Part shown: positions 30,641 through 43,761 of the stretch, piece after piece
Position numbering within the stretch: the stretch's first letter is position 1
Layout of the letters: each line of letters begins with the position of its first letter
Assembly (NCBI GenBank): GCA_933207985.1
Contig: OW240918.1
Coordinates: forward strand, 117,446,497 to 117,510,496
Length of the DNA stretch: 64,000 bases
Direction: 5' to 3'
Source: Pelobates cultripes
Lineage: Eukaryota > Chordata > Amphibia > Anura > Pelobatidae
Translations under genes and position numbers: made by a program
Notes under the pieces: model-generated
Database searches by the model: none
What the model was told of the DNA's origin: nothing
Seen by the model: the letters and a program-made list of their open reading frames with translations, nothing else

Positions 30641-33439
30641 GTGTATAGATTATGACTAATTTCCAAAATTTCTCTTGGTTTCTTAATCCTACTCAGAAAT
30701 GTCAACAACACTCTTGTCCAATACAGAACTATATAGCAGGCCTGAGAGACGAAAGACCATATACTACTTGTACTGCAGAAGAAGACTGTTTTCCTTCACA
30801 GTTGCTACTTGTTGATGATAAGCCATGCTTAGTCCTTTGCCCTCTAATGTGGAATCATGGCAACCTTTGTATAGAAACAGATAAATGCCGGTTATTTCCC
30901 ATCGGTGGCTCTCACTGGTAAATCTAGAAAATAATGTGCAGATTAATTGGTTCTTACTGAAATTGATGTCCATCTGCCCTGCCAGAACCTAGGGCCACAC
31001 TACAAATAGAAAACACATGCACAGATAGAGGAGATTACCCATGGGAGACCCACTTCAAGCTAAGACCTTGCTGGGTTTTCACAGGAGAGTGTTTGGTCCA
31101 GAACACTTATCTTGATACCTCTAAAGATATAATTGTATATGTTTTTATGTACACCTAATATAATACCACTACCTACTAGCAGCTGCTTGCTGTTAGAGAT
31201 GTGTACAACAGTAAGACACCTATACATTATTATGTCCATCTATGTTTGTGTCATGGTGGTGTGTAATAGAACAGCTATCTGATGAATAACAGAAAATGTT
31301 CACCATTATCGAAAAGGTGAAATGTTTGAAAAGGCTCCAAAAAAGACAAGCTAGACAGAAGGAGATTTTTACTGATGTAGCAGTTTAGTGTTGGGGCATT
31401 TAAGTGGACGTAAAAACCCTTCGCTATTTTAAATTAATCCTAAGGGTTAAGCAATATGTGACAAGAGAGTTGTCTGCTTTAGCAAAAATCTAGTAGCATC
31501 TTGTGTACAATTTTATACATTTTATTAAAACAAAATAAAGTAGAGCATTATTATCCTGACTTAATCATTGGAACTGCTGTCGTCATCAGCCTACATCTGT
31601 TGGCAGCCTCACTTTCAAGGACATTACAGCATCCTTACTTTTTTTTTAAATATAACTATAACACTATATTTTATTAAAAATTCCCAGGTGACATATTTGC
31701 TTTTAACATTGCTGCCATATTTCTTTGTATAATGGGCTAGAACTGTCACAGTTCTGCTTTATTAATACAGAGATATCAAACAAAGTTCTCAGGGTGAGAT
31801 TGTGGGTCCTTTCCCACAGTTTCTAATGATCCCACGTGGGAAAGTTTCTAAGACTTTATTAACTTAAGAATCTAACTCAGCTGACATCAAGAGCATCCCT
31901 GTTACTAAAACGAATATTACAACTTTATGCCCGGGAATATTGATGGTTTTGTTTTAATTACAGTTCATCAGGTTTTCAATTTAGAAAATTAGAAAAAAAA
32001 AAAATTAATGTATGGCCCAGGTGAAGGAAGAAATATAGAAGTAAAACAATACACCACTATTCCTTTTTGATAGTAAAATCCCTAATCCTGACAGTAAATT
32101 TAATATTATAATGTGTAATGTGTCACCATTTCAAGGGAGAAGCAAAGCAGTTGCTTTCAATGGATTACCAGGAAGGCAAAGGTAAGACTGAGAGGGAAGA
32201 GCAAAGAGAGGAGAAGAGAAAGGAGGACCTTGCAGGTCACTGACCTTAGAGGGTTATTGGCTAGAATGCATTTTTCATGCATGACCTCCATGAGAACCTG
32301 GAGGTAAGGACAGAATCCTAAGAGTTCTGTGGTGGCAAGAGACTTTTTAAGAAAATACAGAAAAATAAACAGTCCAATTGAGGTGTCCAAAAGGAACATG
32401 CAAAAGCTAAATCAGCTAGTCCAAGTTCAGGGCAGGTAGCCAAGGTTCACAAATGGATAAACGTAGTCAAGTCCAAGTAGCCAGGAGGTCAAATAACATT
32501 GAGAGCATTGAAGGACCAGGAGTAAGGTACCCAGAGCTTGAATAGGGACATGAGCAGAGTCTGGGACAGGATTAGTGTCAGGAACAGGGGAAGCACACCA
32601 GGTAATCCCAGCCAAATGTCAGAATAACCAAGCACAGGACTGAGCACGTTCAAAGCCTTTGCAGGGGTTTCATGTACTAATGAGCAAAAGGAACTCTTCC
32701 TATCTGAAAAAAATATTTGCTTCTGTTACTTATTGGGGTATGCATCTGATCTAAATACATAGACAACTATACAAAACGTAGTCTGTGCCAAGTGTAAAGG
32801 TTAATACCACATGTATGGAAATATCTTACAAAGTGATCAAGAGAATAAAGTCTAAATTTCCACCAGATAATCTTGATTCTTTCATAGCTTGGCTGCTCCA
32901 CAATGGGCAGATGCAATAGAATAAAGAACCAATAGTGTAGTATTTTCCAAAGGGATGCACGTCATTCAGTAAGGTGCACAAATGCCCTCTCACATGTCAT
33001 AGAGCTTCATAAAAGCTCAAGTAGTATCAGCATGTAACGGTATAATCCCCACTTGGATGTATATATTATTTGAGTGTCTCTAAAAATTCCAGTGAGAAAT
33101 AATGGGAAAAATGGGTTACTCCAATAGTGCAATATTGTGATTATTAGTGAATAATGTGCAAACATTATTATCACCTAAAGCCCACGGTAACAGGTGTATG
33201 GTGGTACAATCCCCGCCCAAAGATATATCATTGTTACCGCAAACTCAGACTGTAGATATGTATGTGAAAAAGGTAAACAATACTCAGTGCTATTTGTATC
33301 CTTTTGTACAAAATAAATAAACAGCAACTAGATGCATACTTGCAAAAACAGAATATTCAATTATGTAATTTTTCAATGTAGGGTAATAGCTTCTTGATTC
33401 AAGAATAAATCAGACTGCCATTCTGGAATCAAGAGGGAA
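30641..33439. other. No gene recognised
   Basis: The ORF at 30652-30921 (89 aa, Cys-containing) has no motif I know. The stretch around 32400-32640 has the look of a degraded interspersed repeat, but I cannot classify it. Confidence 0.5.
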
Positions 33440-33585
33440 TATTTCCTAGTTTTTAGCAAAATTGGAAGTGCTTCAAACTGTTTTTTTTAACCTTCTTTTG
33501 GATCAACAGCAAAAAAACAAATGTGAGGAAGGCTGAACTTGATGGACACATGACTCTTTTCAGCCTATGTAGCCATGTAGCTATG
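33440..33585 (+). repeat. CR1/L2-type LINE 3' tail
   Basis: GAACTTGATGGACACATGAC with a TTTTCAGCCTATGTAGCCAT stretch and a short ATGTAGCTATGTAA tandem end, the usual 3' terminus of CR1/L2-type LINEs in fish and frogs. No coding part remains. Confidence 0.55.
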
Positions 33586-33589
33586 TAAA

Positions 33590-35386
33590 AACCATACTTA
33601 CAATTGGTAGAGCAGTAAAACTGCTCAATGTAGACAGCGTAGGTGGTAGAATCCACACCAATAATACCATGTCCAATGATCTAGGTGACGTGCATTATAG
33701 AAATAGCCAGGAACAATTAAATAAAACTAATCGAATGTAAACATGAATCAGTAAAATACATTTATTTCCACAAATATAAAACAGAGTAAAACAGTGTGCC
33801 TAAATGCATTTTTATGTAAAACTAACATCTGTTATAAATAAGTAAACGGAAAGTCAAAGGAAAATATGAGATGAGAGAATATCTAGTTGGAGAGGAACCA
33901 GACTGGACATCTGGTCATCTGTAGCTTGAGCCTTGGGTCAGAGGTGCCTTCCTTCACACCTGTTGCTATGATGCAGATCCCAATGAGAAACAGGAAAAGG
34001 GAATTTAAAGTAAAATAGCTGCCATTATTTTACATTGTTCCTTACACGTCTTCCATTTTGTCATGCCATTTTTTTTCTTTAAAAATAAATAAAAATAAAA
34101 ATAAAAAATCCCATCAGTGTTCCTTAAATTACTATTTCTAGATGCGGAAGGAGGAAGGCTTAGTCTGGCAATTTAGGCTTACAGCACTTAGTAATATTGT
34201 TTGCTGTCTAGATGTGTCTTTTCAATTTATGTTAGGGATAGCTGCATCTGGAATCAGACAGCGAGAAATGGCTTTGATGCCTGTGTTATGAATGTTGTGT
34301 TTGACTGGAATGGGGGTTTTGGTTTTAGTTTCTGTCATAGAATTGTCAGAAAAAAAGCTGTGATCGCAAAGTAAATTTCAAATTGTAGGCCAAATTAATC
34401 AAAATGGAAAAATCCAGCCATGTTTTCAGTTTGACTATTTTATCCGTAATTTCAAATTCACTTTAAATTCACACTAATATGAATAGCTCAACGGTGAAAG
34501 GAAGCATACAAATTCACATTGTAGTGAGAAACGCTGACCAATAAAATCTGATTTCCAACTTTTATGGAGTAACATATGGTATCACCCATTTATAAGCAGG
34601 ATAACTACAACCCCCACCCCCCAAAGATTATATATTTATGAGTCACTCTTGTGTACATTAACGCCACCACAGACCTTAATTAAATTCTTCAAGGTTAAGC
34701 AATTGTTAAAATGATTAGATGTGTTTTCAAAAATTTGGCAGCAAGACTTTCATTAGCTGACGCAAAAAAAAAAAATTACAATTATTAATGTAGGAGACAG
34801 TGAGTCTTTCAACTCATGAATATCTTTTAATATAATTCACACATTTACTCATATACCACACATTGCGTTTGTATATTCTGTTTGACGTCCGATTAACAGT
34901 CTGATTTGATGGAATAAACAAAATGCCGTTCAATAACTTACCCAACACATCTGCTGCTCGTATAAGGTTACTTTTTCATTTGGCATAGTTTACAAAAGAT
35001 TAAATTAATATCTTGAGAAGTAATTAGGAAAAGGATCTAATGAAAGTTCCATATTTAACTGGTAAGTGTATAAAATATTTATGCAATGTATTCTTTTGCC
35101 CAATGGTGGGCTAAAGATCAACGACCCTGGTTGATGAAGATGTAGATAGAGTGATCATCGCTTTCCATATCTCGTTCCACTCCCTTTATATGTCTGCTAT
35201 TTTTATTTGCCCCAGCCCTTTCACAATATAGGGCATTGCATGAAACATAGTACTCAAAAATCTAGGGAAACGTAGTTATCAGTAATGGCGATTAACCATA
35301 ACATTGCAGGTGGTGCAACACATTTCTTATTCACAACATCGTAAACTAGCCTAAAAGTGCATATTTTTATTTTACAAATATATATG
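33590..35386. other. No gene recognised
   Basis: AT-rich, with an AATAAAAATAAA-type run near 34080-34108. No ORF above about 60 codons with recognisable content. Confidence 0.6.
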
Positions 35387-35539
35387 TACATATGCATAGG
35401 CGTGCGCAGCCTATTGCATTAGGGTGTGCACCCTAAAGCACAAGCACACGCCGCATATATTTATGTATGTATGTATATATATATATATGTGTATATATAT
35501 ATATATATACATACACATATATACACACATACACACACT

Positions 35540-36060
35540 GCTGTGTGTGTGTGTGCTGTGTGAGGGTGCTGTTAGTGTGATGTGTGTGTGACGGTGCTGG
35601 TAGTGTGCTATGTGGGTGAGGGTGTTTGTGTGTGCGTGCTTGTGAGGATGCTGTTAATGTACTGTGTGTGAGGGTGCTGTTTGTGTGTGTGTGTGCGCTT
35701 GTGAAGGTGCTGTTAATAACTGTGTGTGAGGGTGCTGTTTGTGTGTGAGGGTACTGGTAGTGTGCTGTGTGTGTTTGTTAGGGTCCTGTTTGTGTTTGTG
35801 AGGGTACTGTTAGTGTGCTGTGTGTGTGTGAGGGTGCTGTTTGTGTGCTGTGTGTGAGGGTGCTGTGTGTGTTTGTGATGGTGCTGTATGTGTGTGTGGG
35901 TGCTGTATGTGTGTTGGTGCTGTGTATGTCTGTGGGTGCTGTATGTGTGTGGCTGCTGTGTATGTCTGTGGGTGCTGTGTATGTCTGTGGGTGCTGTGTC
36001 TGTGGGTGCTGTATGTGTGTGGGTGCTGTATGTGTGTGTGCTGTATGTGGGGGTGGAGGT
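35540..36060 (+). repeat. GT-rich minisatellite, GTGTGAGGGTGCTGT unit
   Basis: Imperfect units of about 12-25 bp built from GGGTGCTGT plus a TGTG run. It is strand-biased: almost no C or A on the plus strand. Confidence 0.92.
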
Positions 36061-36158
36061 GGGGGTACATTACTTGCTATCCCCCGTCCCTTCTTACCTT
36101 TTGTAGGGAGGGGGGATCGTGCTGCTGATTCCATCCCTGGTGGTCCACAGGGGCTAGA

Positions 36159-36217
36159 GTTCCCTCTCGCGAGATTTGAGCGTTGCCATGGCAACGCTCA
36201 TATCTCGCAAGAGGAAC
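36159..36217. repeat. Near-perfect palindrome centred on CCATGG
   Basis: Left arm GTTCCCTCTCGCGAGATTTG... pairs with ...ATATCTCGCAAGAGGAAC. The core TGAGCGTTGCCATGGCAACG is exact. It resembles a segment of the element at 45859-46886 (46138-46170). Confidence 0.9.
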
Positions 36218-36593
36218 CCGACGGAGCTGCCGGCAATAGCTCTGCCGGGTCCTCTCCTGCCTCCCTCCCTGCATGTGGGTCAGTGGGGAGGGAGGCTGAG
36301 AGCAGAGCCGGCGCTCGGATAGCGCCGGCTCTGCATGAGCCAACAGGGGAGATCCTGAGATCTCCCCTGCCGGTCTCAATATACATAGGCATGCCGCGGG
36401 ATTAGGGTATGCCCAGGCACACCCGGCACACCCCGTGCGCACGCCTATGTACATATGTAAAAACAAATAAAGTGACAAGTAACAAATGTCGCTTAAAAAA
36501 TGTCCAGACAAATTACTTATACAATAAACAATTTGTGCAAATAAGCAGCACCTAAAATGCAAATAGCCCCGAAATATACACTCCAATACAATA

Positions 36594-37661
36594 GAAAACA
36601 AATATAGGTGCGCTGTGTCTTGAAGACTAACATGAAATTAAAAAATTGTGTAAAACACATTTATTTTAAAACCATCAAGGTGCATATAAATCACTAAAGT
36701 GGTCATGTGCAAAACCTATTATGGTCCCAATATTGTATCAAAGTCCTTATGGTAGAAAATGAAACATTTACAATCAATAGGTAGTTTAGAACTGTGGACA
36801 TATATGTTTCTTCCACTTCAGCTCAAAGATAAAAAAAAAAAACAGAGAGAGATACATAGTGTAAATCAGTATATTAACACAGTGAATATTGAAATCCAAT
36901 GATGAAACACTCACAAACAAAGAGCAGACGAGCCTACTCTGACTGATCAGCTTGAATAGATCCCTTAATGGGTAAGTGATGCAGGAAAGCATGCCAGCAA
37001 TAGGTAAATTCTAAATACTTTGTTGCATCAAAATTTAGTAAAAACGTCCCTAGTATTCCTCAACCTTGTGGATCTCCTGTGTGCAGAGTCACCAGACCTC
37101 TCAGTCCACTGCCGGCTGCAAGACTATGGGCTTCTAGACATCAGACACGAGCACTTCCTGGAGAAGGGGTTTGCGTCCAAACCACATGACAATGTGACGT
37201 GACGTGCGCGTGATGACGAGTTTCACCAATCGGCTTCCTCAGATTACGGCGATCTAAGTAACCCGATTGGCGAAACGCATCATCACGCACACGCCATGTC
37301 ACGTTGTCACGTGGTTCGGACATAAACCCCAGGCTCATTTGCTCTTTGTTTTTGAGTGTTCCATGTTGGATTTCAATATTCACTGTTTTCATATACTGAT
37401 TTACACTATGTATATCTCTCTGTTTTTTATCTTTGAGCTGAAGTGGAGGATACATATGTGCCCACAGTTCTAACCTACCTTTTGATTGTGTTTCATTTTC
37501 TACCATAAGGACTTTGGCACAATATTGGGACCATAATAGGTTTTGCACATGATCACTTTAGTGGTTTATATACATCTTGATGGTTTTAAAATAAATGTGT
37601 TTTACACTATTTTTCAATTTCATGTTAGTCTTAAAGACACAGCGCACCTATATTTGTTTTC
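36594..37661. mobile_element. Foldback element with about 330-bp inverted arms
   Basis: Arms 36594-36935 and 37337-37661 are diverged inverse copies (outer GAAAACAAATATAGGTGCGC). Between them is a second inverted pair, about 37164-37232 and 37262-37332, that includes GGCGAAACGCATCATCACGC. The GAAACG wording next to a gaggaagccgattgg-like stretch recalls 3' tails of Penelope-like elements, which often lie as inverted pairs. That origin is inference. No coding. Confidence 0.7.
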
Positions 37662-39138
37662 AAAATATATATACGTGACTGCATACATAATTTGTGTACA
37701 TGCAGCTGTATAATGTGTGTATGAGGAAATGTATATGACTTGTTTATGTGAGTTTGTAAGAAATGGTTGGTGGGGAATGCATTTGAATGAGGTGGATGGA
37801 TATAGATGGGTAGGGGTATCTGATGGGTAGGTACTTGGCTTATGTGTGACTGGGAGTAGGCATAAGACTGGACGGATTATTGTGACTGGGTTTGTAAACA
37901 TTATTCAGTGAGTGACGTGACTAGGTAGGTGGCTCTTTGTGAATAAATTTTACTGGGTGACAGAATGTAACAGGATGTGAATGTGTGACAAGGTGCATGT
38001 CGTGATTATATCTAAATGGGAGCCGGTACTGGAGTCTAATGCGATAGACGTGGCGGTTCTATTTTACTGCTATGCATGTTGTTTACAAGCATGTTGGGTG
38101 GGTGACTATAAAGAGAATCCACAGGAGTTGCAAACAGAGTAAATCCACCCTCAAAGGAGACGCACCTGGATGATCTGTACCGAGCCCCCTGCTTTACCCA
38201 TTCCTGTTTCTTGCAATGTTCATATGTGTGTTAACAAAAAAATGTAAACTCCTGGAAAGGTTACATTAATGAATACTTGCATGAACAAATTAGTCCACGA
38301 ATCAATGATAAAGGAAGGAAAAGAATTAAGCAATGTTTGACCTTTTTCATTCTAGGGAGGACAAATTTACCAATCTCTAAAGAGAAGTAAAAGGAGAAAC
38401 GTATCCCCCTCAAAAAATAACTTAATCAAATTGTGACCCATCTCTTCCAGTATAAATTCCCACAAAATATGCTACATTTCTTAGTCTTCAAAATCACAAA
38501 ACTATAAAAAAAAAACATTTTTTTTTATTATTTTAACATGTTTAATATTTTAATTGCAAATATGAAATGATCACCTTTTTCCTCAATGATTTCCAACAAA
38601 GTTAAATGTTTATTTTCTGCATCTTTAACAGTTCAACAAGTGGCAATTTACTCACCAGAGATTAAAAATACACATTTCGTTTATAGATGCAAAAATTCAC
38701 ATCATTTGTAAAAAAAATTCACATCATTAAAAAAAATATATAATAAAATACCAAAGGTCACTTTTTTGCTACAGTCGAACACTTGTGCAATTGTTGAATT
38801 ATTAAAATATAATAGAAATATAGTACTCATGGAACAAAAGTTTAAATTGTTTTCAAGAATAGCCAGTATATTTCTTTGTGATTGCTGTGATTTTTTTATG
38901 TATTAGTAGAGGAGTAAATGTTACAAATTCAACCCACACAGAAATGCAGCACTATCTGTCATTAAACAGTGGGAGATGCCATGTAGAAATGTCATTTGAG
39001 CACGTAAGTGTAAACAAATGACTTTAGTAGTTTGACATAGTCATGGTTTATCTGATACGTAAACATGTTCTCGTAATTGCTAATGAATAATGTATGCAAA
39101 GTTATAAAATACCATATGTCATTTGATGGTTTATATAG
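37662..39138. other. No gene recognised
   Basis: GTG-rich then AT-rich sequence, with T/A runs near 38505-38540. No ORF with recognisable motifs. Confidence 0.6.
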
Positions 39139-39960
39139 ATGTTTTTTTTTTTGTCAGAACATACAATGAATACATTACCATTTTTAAATAAAATTCTTTA
39201 TTTAAGAGACAAAACATATAAAACAAACAACATATACCCAAAAAAGCATAAAACAATACAATGTTGTAGTTTTAAAAAAAAACTACATATACAACAACAA
39301 ACAGAAAAATTAATTATAAAGAAAAAAATGGAGGGAGGACAAAAAAGGCTAAGATTTATTTGCTTTATATATTTTGTGTAGTTATAACTTGATTTTCAAT
39401 TCAAACACAATTAGATATTGCCCTCCCACAATTAGATATCGCAACAGCCCAGCATTTCTAATAAAAAATAAAATTAAAAAAGGTATCTAAGTGTCTCCTT
39501 GGCTGGAAAGAGTTGAAAAGATAGGGAAAAAAGTAATAGCTGCAGATTTGGGGGCTGAAGTTGAAGAGATCACGGCCAGTGTCACTGGACTGCCTGTAGA
39601 TTCTCCCATGGAAGCCATGTCTTACTGAAAAATGGGAGAGTATTCCTAACCTGAGCGCTGAGCTTATCCATCAAATAGTTATCTTTAATCTTAAAAACAA
39701 CTTTCTCTAGGGTGCGCATTTTGCAGTTTAGCAAAGATTACACTAGCGTTTTTCGAGCTACCAATTTTATTTTGTTAAAAAACAGATATCACAAAGAGTC
39801 TTATCCTAACTGCCTACCAAAGACCTTTGATAATAGATCTTGTATCCCCTCCCAGTAGGCAGCTATATTGGGACAAAACCACCACATGTATCCATAAGTT
39901 CCCATATGGCCCCACAATCTCCAGTCATCACTAGGAGTATTTTTTTTTCATGTGGAATAG
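39139..39960 (-). pseudogene. L1 ORF2 C-terminus and 3' untranslated fragment
   Basis: The minus strand near 39930-39835 encodes WRLWGHMGTYGYMWWFCPNI and AAYWEGIQDLLSKVF. This aligns with the CWRC...HIWWSCPNI Cys/His motif of the full L1 at 15111-20979 and with what follows it. The first two cysteines are lost. Downstream (lower coordinates) the sequence degenerates into an A/T-rich 3' tail ending near 39139. It is a short, 5'-truncated insertion. Frameshifts and stops follow shortly after the motif, so it is non-functional. Confidence 0.7.
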
Positions 39961-40020
39961 CTTCATTGGGGTAGTGTACCATCTGAATATATTATTTTAT
40001 GCTTGTACTTGCAATGTGAC

Positions 40021-41391
40021 TAGAGATGTATTCACCACGAGGCTAACAAGGCATTTGCCTTGGGCAGCACTTTCCAGGGAGTGGCAAAAAAGCTGCCCCC
40101 AAACTCCCCAGCGGATGCCTTGTTAGACTTGTGTGCTGGTGGGACCAAGAGATGTCTGGCTACCTTTGGGCACCCCCCTCGAGGCAGGTGGTAGCTTGTT
40201 TTTCGGTTGGGCGGCGAGGGAGTGCTGTAGTCTGAGCTCTGCCTGCTCAACTCCCTCACGCGCTACTTAGTGATGCCGTTTGCCGGAATATGACATCAGT
40301 CATATCAGTCATATGATGCTTCCTGCATCATTAAGCAGGAAGGTCAGAGCTCCCTCTCCTTTTACTCAGCCAGTTCTCTTCCTGCCTGCACGCACACCTG
40401 AACCAGCAGCACAAGCAGCCCCTCAGCCCCACTGGACCCCAGATAAGGAATCCACTTCGGCTCTCTCAAGGAGGCTGGGTGGTTTCTAATTAAAAAAAAA
40501 TAATAATTTGTGAGTGTTGGGGGAAATGTGTATAAGTGTGTGTGTGTCTATCAGTAAATGTGTGTGTATGTCTGTCAGTGTGTGTCTGTGAGTGAGTGTG
40601 TGTGTCTGTTAGTGTGTGTCTGTGAGTGAGTGAGTGAGTGTGTGCATCTGTCAGTGTGTGTCTGTGGATGAGTGTGTATCTGCGAGTGTGTGTCTGTCAA
40701 TGAGTGTGTGTGTCTGTCAGTGACTGTCTGTCCGTGTGCCTGTCAGTGAGTGTGTGTGACGGTCAGTGTGTCTGTCAATTAATATATATGTCTGTCATTG
40801 AGTGTATGTGTCTGTCAGTAAGTGTGTGCACCTGTCAGTGTGTGTCTGCGTAATAGTATGTGTCTGTCAGTGAGTGTATGTGTCTGCAAATGAGTGTGTG
40901 TCTGTCAGTTAGTGTGTGTCTGTCAGTGAGTGTGTGTCTCTGACTCTGTCAGTGCATGTCTGTTTAATAGTGCATGGCTGTCAGTGAATGTGTGTGTCTG
41001 TCAGTGAGTGTTTGTGTTTGTCAGTACGTGTGTGTGTGTGCATCTGTCAGTGAATGTGTGCATCTGTCAGTATGTGTCTGCATAATAGTGTGTGTCTGTC
41101 AGTGTGTCAAATCAGCGAGTGTGTATATGTCATTGTATGTCAGTGTATCTGAGATTGTGTGCTTGTCAGTGAGTGTGTGCGTCTGTCAGTGAAAGTGTGT
41201 GTTAGCTAAACAGTGTGTGTGCCAATGACTGTATCTTTCAATGAGCGTATGTCAGTGCATACATCAGTGAGGGAGTGTCAATCAACAAAGTGTGTGCGTC
41301 CTTGACAGGAAGGGGTGGGGCAAATTTAAATTAGGGGGGGTGCCCGAGTTTCATCATGCCTAGGGCAGCACAAATTCAAAATACACCACTC
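40021..41391. mobile_element. Non-autonomous hAT-type element with minisatellite core
   Basis: Flanks AATGTGAC (40013-40020) and AGTGTGAC (41392-41399) agree at 7 of 8 positions. Tips TAGAGATGTATT and the inverse of GAGTGGTGTATT are imperfect inverted repeats. Both ends have GGGCAGCAC-like subterminal motifs. The interior has a GTGTGTCTGTCAGTGAG minisatellite (40500-41300). No transposase. Confidence 0.75.
40500..41300 (+). repeat. Minisatellite, TGTGTGTCTGTCAGTGAG unit
   Basis: About 800 bp of imperfect 16-24 bp units built on GTGTCTGTCAGTGAGTGT. Strand-biased to G and T. Confidence 0.93.
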
Positions 41392-41399
41392 AGTGTGAC

Positions 41400-42571
41400 A
41401 CATATAGAAGTTTTTTTTTGTTAGCTTCTCAGATATCCTCCCATCATCTGGATGCTGTGAGACTAACCTCTAAAGAGCTACAAATCCATCAGTGGGGATT
41501 ATACCGCTATGTGGTGTTTTACTCAGAGCTGGTCTATAGCTCTAGCAAATGTGAGTGTGATCCCACATATCCTTGTTGTATATCCTACACTAAGTATCTG
41601 GCTATCTGGCTATCTGCACTAAAGTACTCTCCCTGCCTCCTTTCCCTTAGGGCTGCCCCCCTCTCTTCCTGTTTGTACGCTTCTAGTTTGTATTGGATTC
41701 CAGTACTATTTTTTTTCAGTGGGTGAACAGGTGAACATCATACTGATCAGGCCATGGGAAGCTACATAGAATTTTCCTGGATGGGTTGATGACAAGAACT
41801 TGTACATCCGCCTGTGCATCAGAAGCTGCTAAGAAAACACATATTTTAACATACTATCTCTTACAAGTGATAATTTATATGCATATTTTCTTTACTATTA
41901 CGTACAGTATCATAGTTTTATACATATGACCCTTTTTCAATGAGATATAAGTCAGTAATTAATTTACTCTATCCCTCATCATGAACATAGTGCATAATTT
42001 GATCTATTTATTAGCCAGGTGCCATGAAAGCTTTGATATACAAGACGTAGTGATGAACTGATGAGGCTTTGATCGGTGACACATGCTGTGTTCCTGCACA
42101 TTAAGATTTATTTGAAATATTTTATCCTTGTGTTAACTCTTTCCTTTCTCCAGGAACAGAAACCTGTTGTGTATGATTCGTGATATTTCCATGAATATAT
42201 TTTAATAGATTATCTAATAGGGAACATAAAATAAATCAAATGTACACTATGATAAAACTCGGATGCATATTTTTCTCAACATTTTCTCTATGTCTGCCTG
42301 GTTTGTGCTTCATTATATATTATATTTGTCTCTTCTCAATATATGGCTCACCCTGGACAATTTTGTCTCACTGAATTATTAGTGACACTTTATGCGCTTT
42401 CTATTTATTACAGATATATTGCATCATAAAATGATGCAATATAGCATGGTTAAGTGGAGTAAAGTTCTGCATTGCTTTATGCACAGGAGACGTTTTAAGC
42501 AATACTCTGCAGACCTTCTTGTAAAATATTTTGATTGAAAGCATGTGAGTCATGTAACGAGTTTCTAAACA
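41400..42571. other. No gene recognised
   Basis: The 102-codon ORF at 41418-41726 has no known motif, and nothing around it suggests a gene. Confidence 0.55.
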
Positions 42572-42994
42572 TTAAAGGGTAACCAAAACAACTTTAGCTT
42601 CACAAAGCAGTGTTGGTGTATAGATCATGCCCCTGCAGTCTCACTGCTCAATTCTCTCCCATTTAGGAGTTAAATCACTTTGTTTATACAGCCCTAGTCA
42701 CACCTCCCTCCATGTGACTTCCACAGGCTTCCTAAACACTTCCTGTAAAGCGTCATCTAATGTTTACACTTCCTTTATTGGAAATTCTGTCTAATTTTAA
42801 ATGTCTTATCTCATGCTCTTTTAATAGTTTGCTAGACCTTGCTGGAGCCTCCTGTGTGTCATAAAAATGTTTAAAGTAAGTTACATTTGATTCTAGATTT
42901 CAGAGAATTGAGCGTGAAACTTCAGAGAGATGATCTATACACAAAAACCGCATCATTAAGCTAAAGTTGTTTTGGTGACTATAGTGTCCCTTTC
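42572..42994. mobile_element. T2/Kolobok-like MITE
   Basis: TTAAAGGGTAACCAAAACAA at the left. The right end GTTTTGGTGACTATAGTGTC followed by CCTTT is its near inverse. The left TTAA target is present; the right reads TTCA. About 420 bp, no coding. The end sequence matches the TTAAAGG style of Xenopus T2 elements. Confidence 0.72.
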
Positions 42995-43114
42995 AATCTT
43001 ATGTGAAATGCATGTAATGCTCAGCAGTGTAAATGAGCTATTAATGTTTCAGATAAAACAAACAGTCAGTGGGGGCGGAGCTAGCGGCGCAAAGGTGAGG
43101 ACTGACTGCAGGCT

Positions 43115-43735
43115 GATTGTATGTGGTGGTAAGTGAGGGAGCAGGCCATGTGGGGGCAGGGCATGTGGTCATCAGTGTGGGGAGCAGTGTATGTGGTGGT
43201 CAGTGTGGGGGGCAGGGTATGTGGTGGTCAGTGTGGTCATCAGTGTGGGGCAGTGTATGTGGTGGTCATCAGTGTGGGGGGCAGTGTATGTGGTGGTCAG
43301 GGTATGTGGGGGCAGGGCATGTGGCTGGCAGGGCAATATAGGGGCAGTGTATGTGGTGGGCAGGGTATGTGTGTGGCAGGGCAATGTGGGTGCAGTGTAT
43401 GTGGTGGGCAGGGCAGTGTGGGGGGCAGGGTATGTGACTGGCAGGGCAGTGTGGGGCAGGGTATGTGGGTGGCGGGGCAGTGTATGATGGGGCTGTGTAT
43501 GTGGGTGACAGGGTAAGTGGGGGGCAGGGCAGTGTGGGTGGGAGGGTATGTGGGAGGCAGGGCAATGTGGGTGGGTGGGAGGGCAGTGTTGGGGCAGGGC
43601 AGTGTATGTGGGTGAGCAGTGGGGGTGGGAGGGCAGTGTTGAGGCAGTGTGGGAGGGCTGTGTTGGGGCAGTCAGGTTGGCAGGGCAGTGTTGGGGACAG
43701 TGTGTGTGGACGCTGTGACTAGCCTCCACACACTA
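43115..43735 (+). repeat. G/T-rich minisatellite, GTGTATGTGGTGGGCAGGGC unit
   Basis: Imperfect units of about 20-33 bp. It is preceded by GGGGGCGGAGCTAGCGGCGC (43072), which resembles an L1-type 5' end, but no element boundary is proven. Confidence 0.92.
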
Positions 43736-43761
43736 AAGTACCTTGTTTTGTAATATAATTC

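Larger units (their letters stand above)
35395..36449. mobile_element. Non-autonomous hAT-type element with minisatellite core
   Basis: A perfect 8-bp duplication TACATATG (35387-35394 and 36450-36457) surrounds exact 14-bp terminal inverted repeats CATAGGCGTGCGCA. An 8-bp duplication points to hAT. The 1,055-bp interior holds a GT-rich minisatellite (35540-36060), a TCGCGAG palindrome and a GCGCTCGGATAGCGC hairpin. No transposase. Long Cys/Val frames across the GT tract are artefacts of the repeat. Confidence 0.88.

Noticed and set aside
30652..30921. 89-codon ORF with several cysteines
   Set aside because: No signal peptide, domain or supporting splice context; length is compatible with chance in this sequence.
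31030..31080. GGGAGACC...CTGGG wording resembling the 3' part of 5S rRNA
   Set aside because: Only a short stretch resembles it; the internal control region and the rest of 5S are absent.
35778..36194. Long Cys/Val/Gly-rich and His/Thr-rich ORFs that resemble low-complexity proteins
   Set aside because: They arise from the GT-rich minisatellite and occur in several frames at once.
43069..43115. 5' end of another L1 at GGGGGCGGAGC
   Set aside because: Only a short G-rich resemblance, and no L1 coding follows.
43117..43729. ORFs up to 185 codons on both strands
   Set aside because: Translations of the G/T-rich minisatellite with no domain content.
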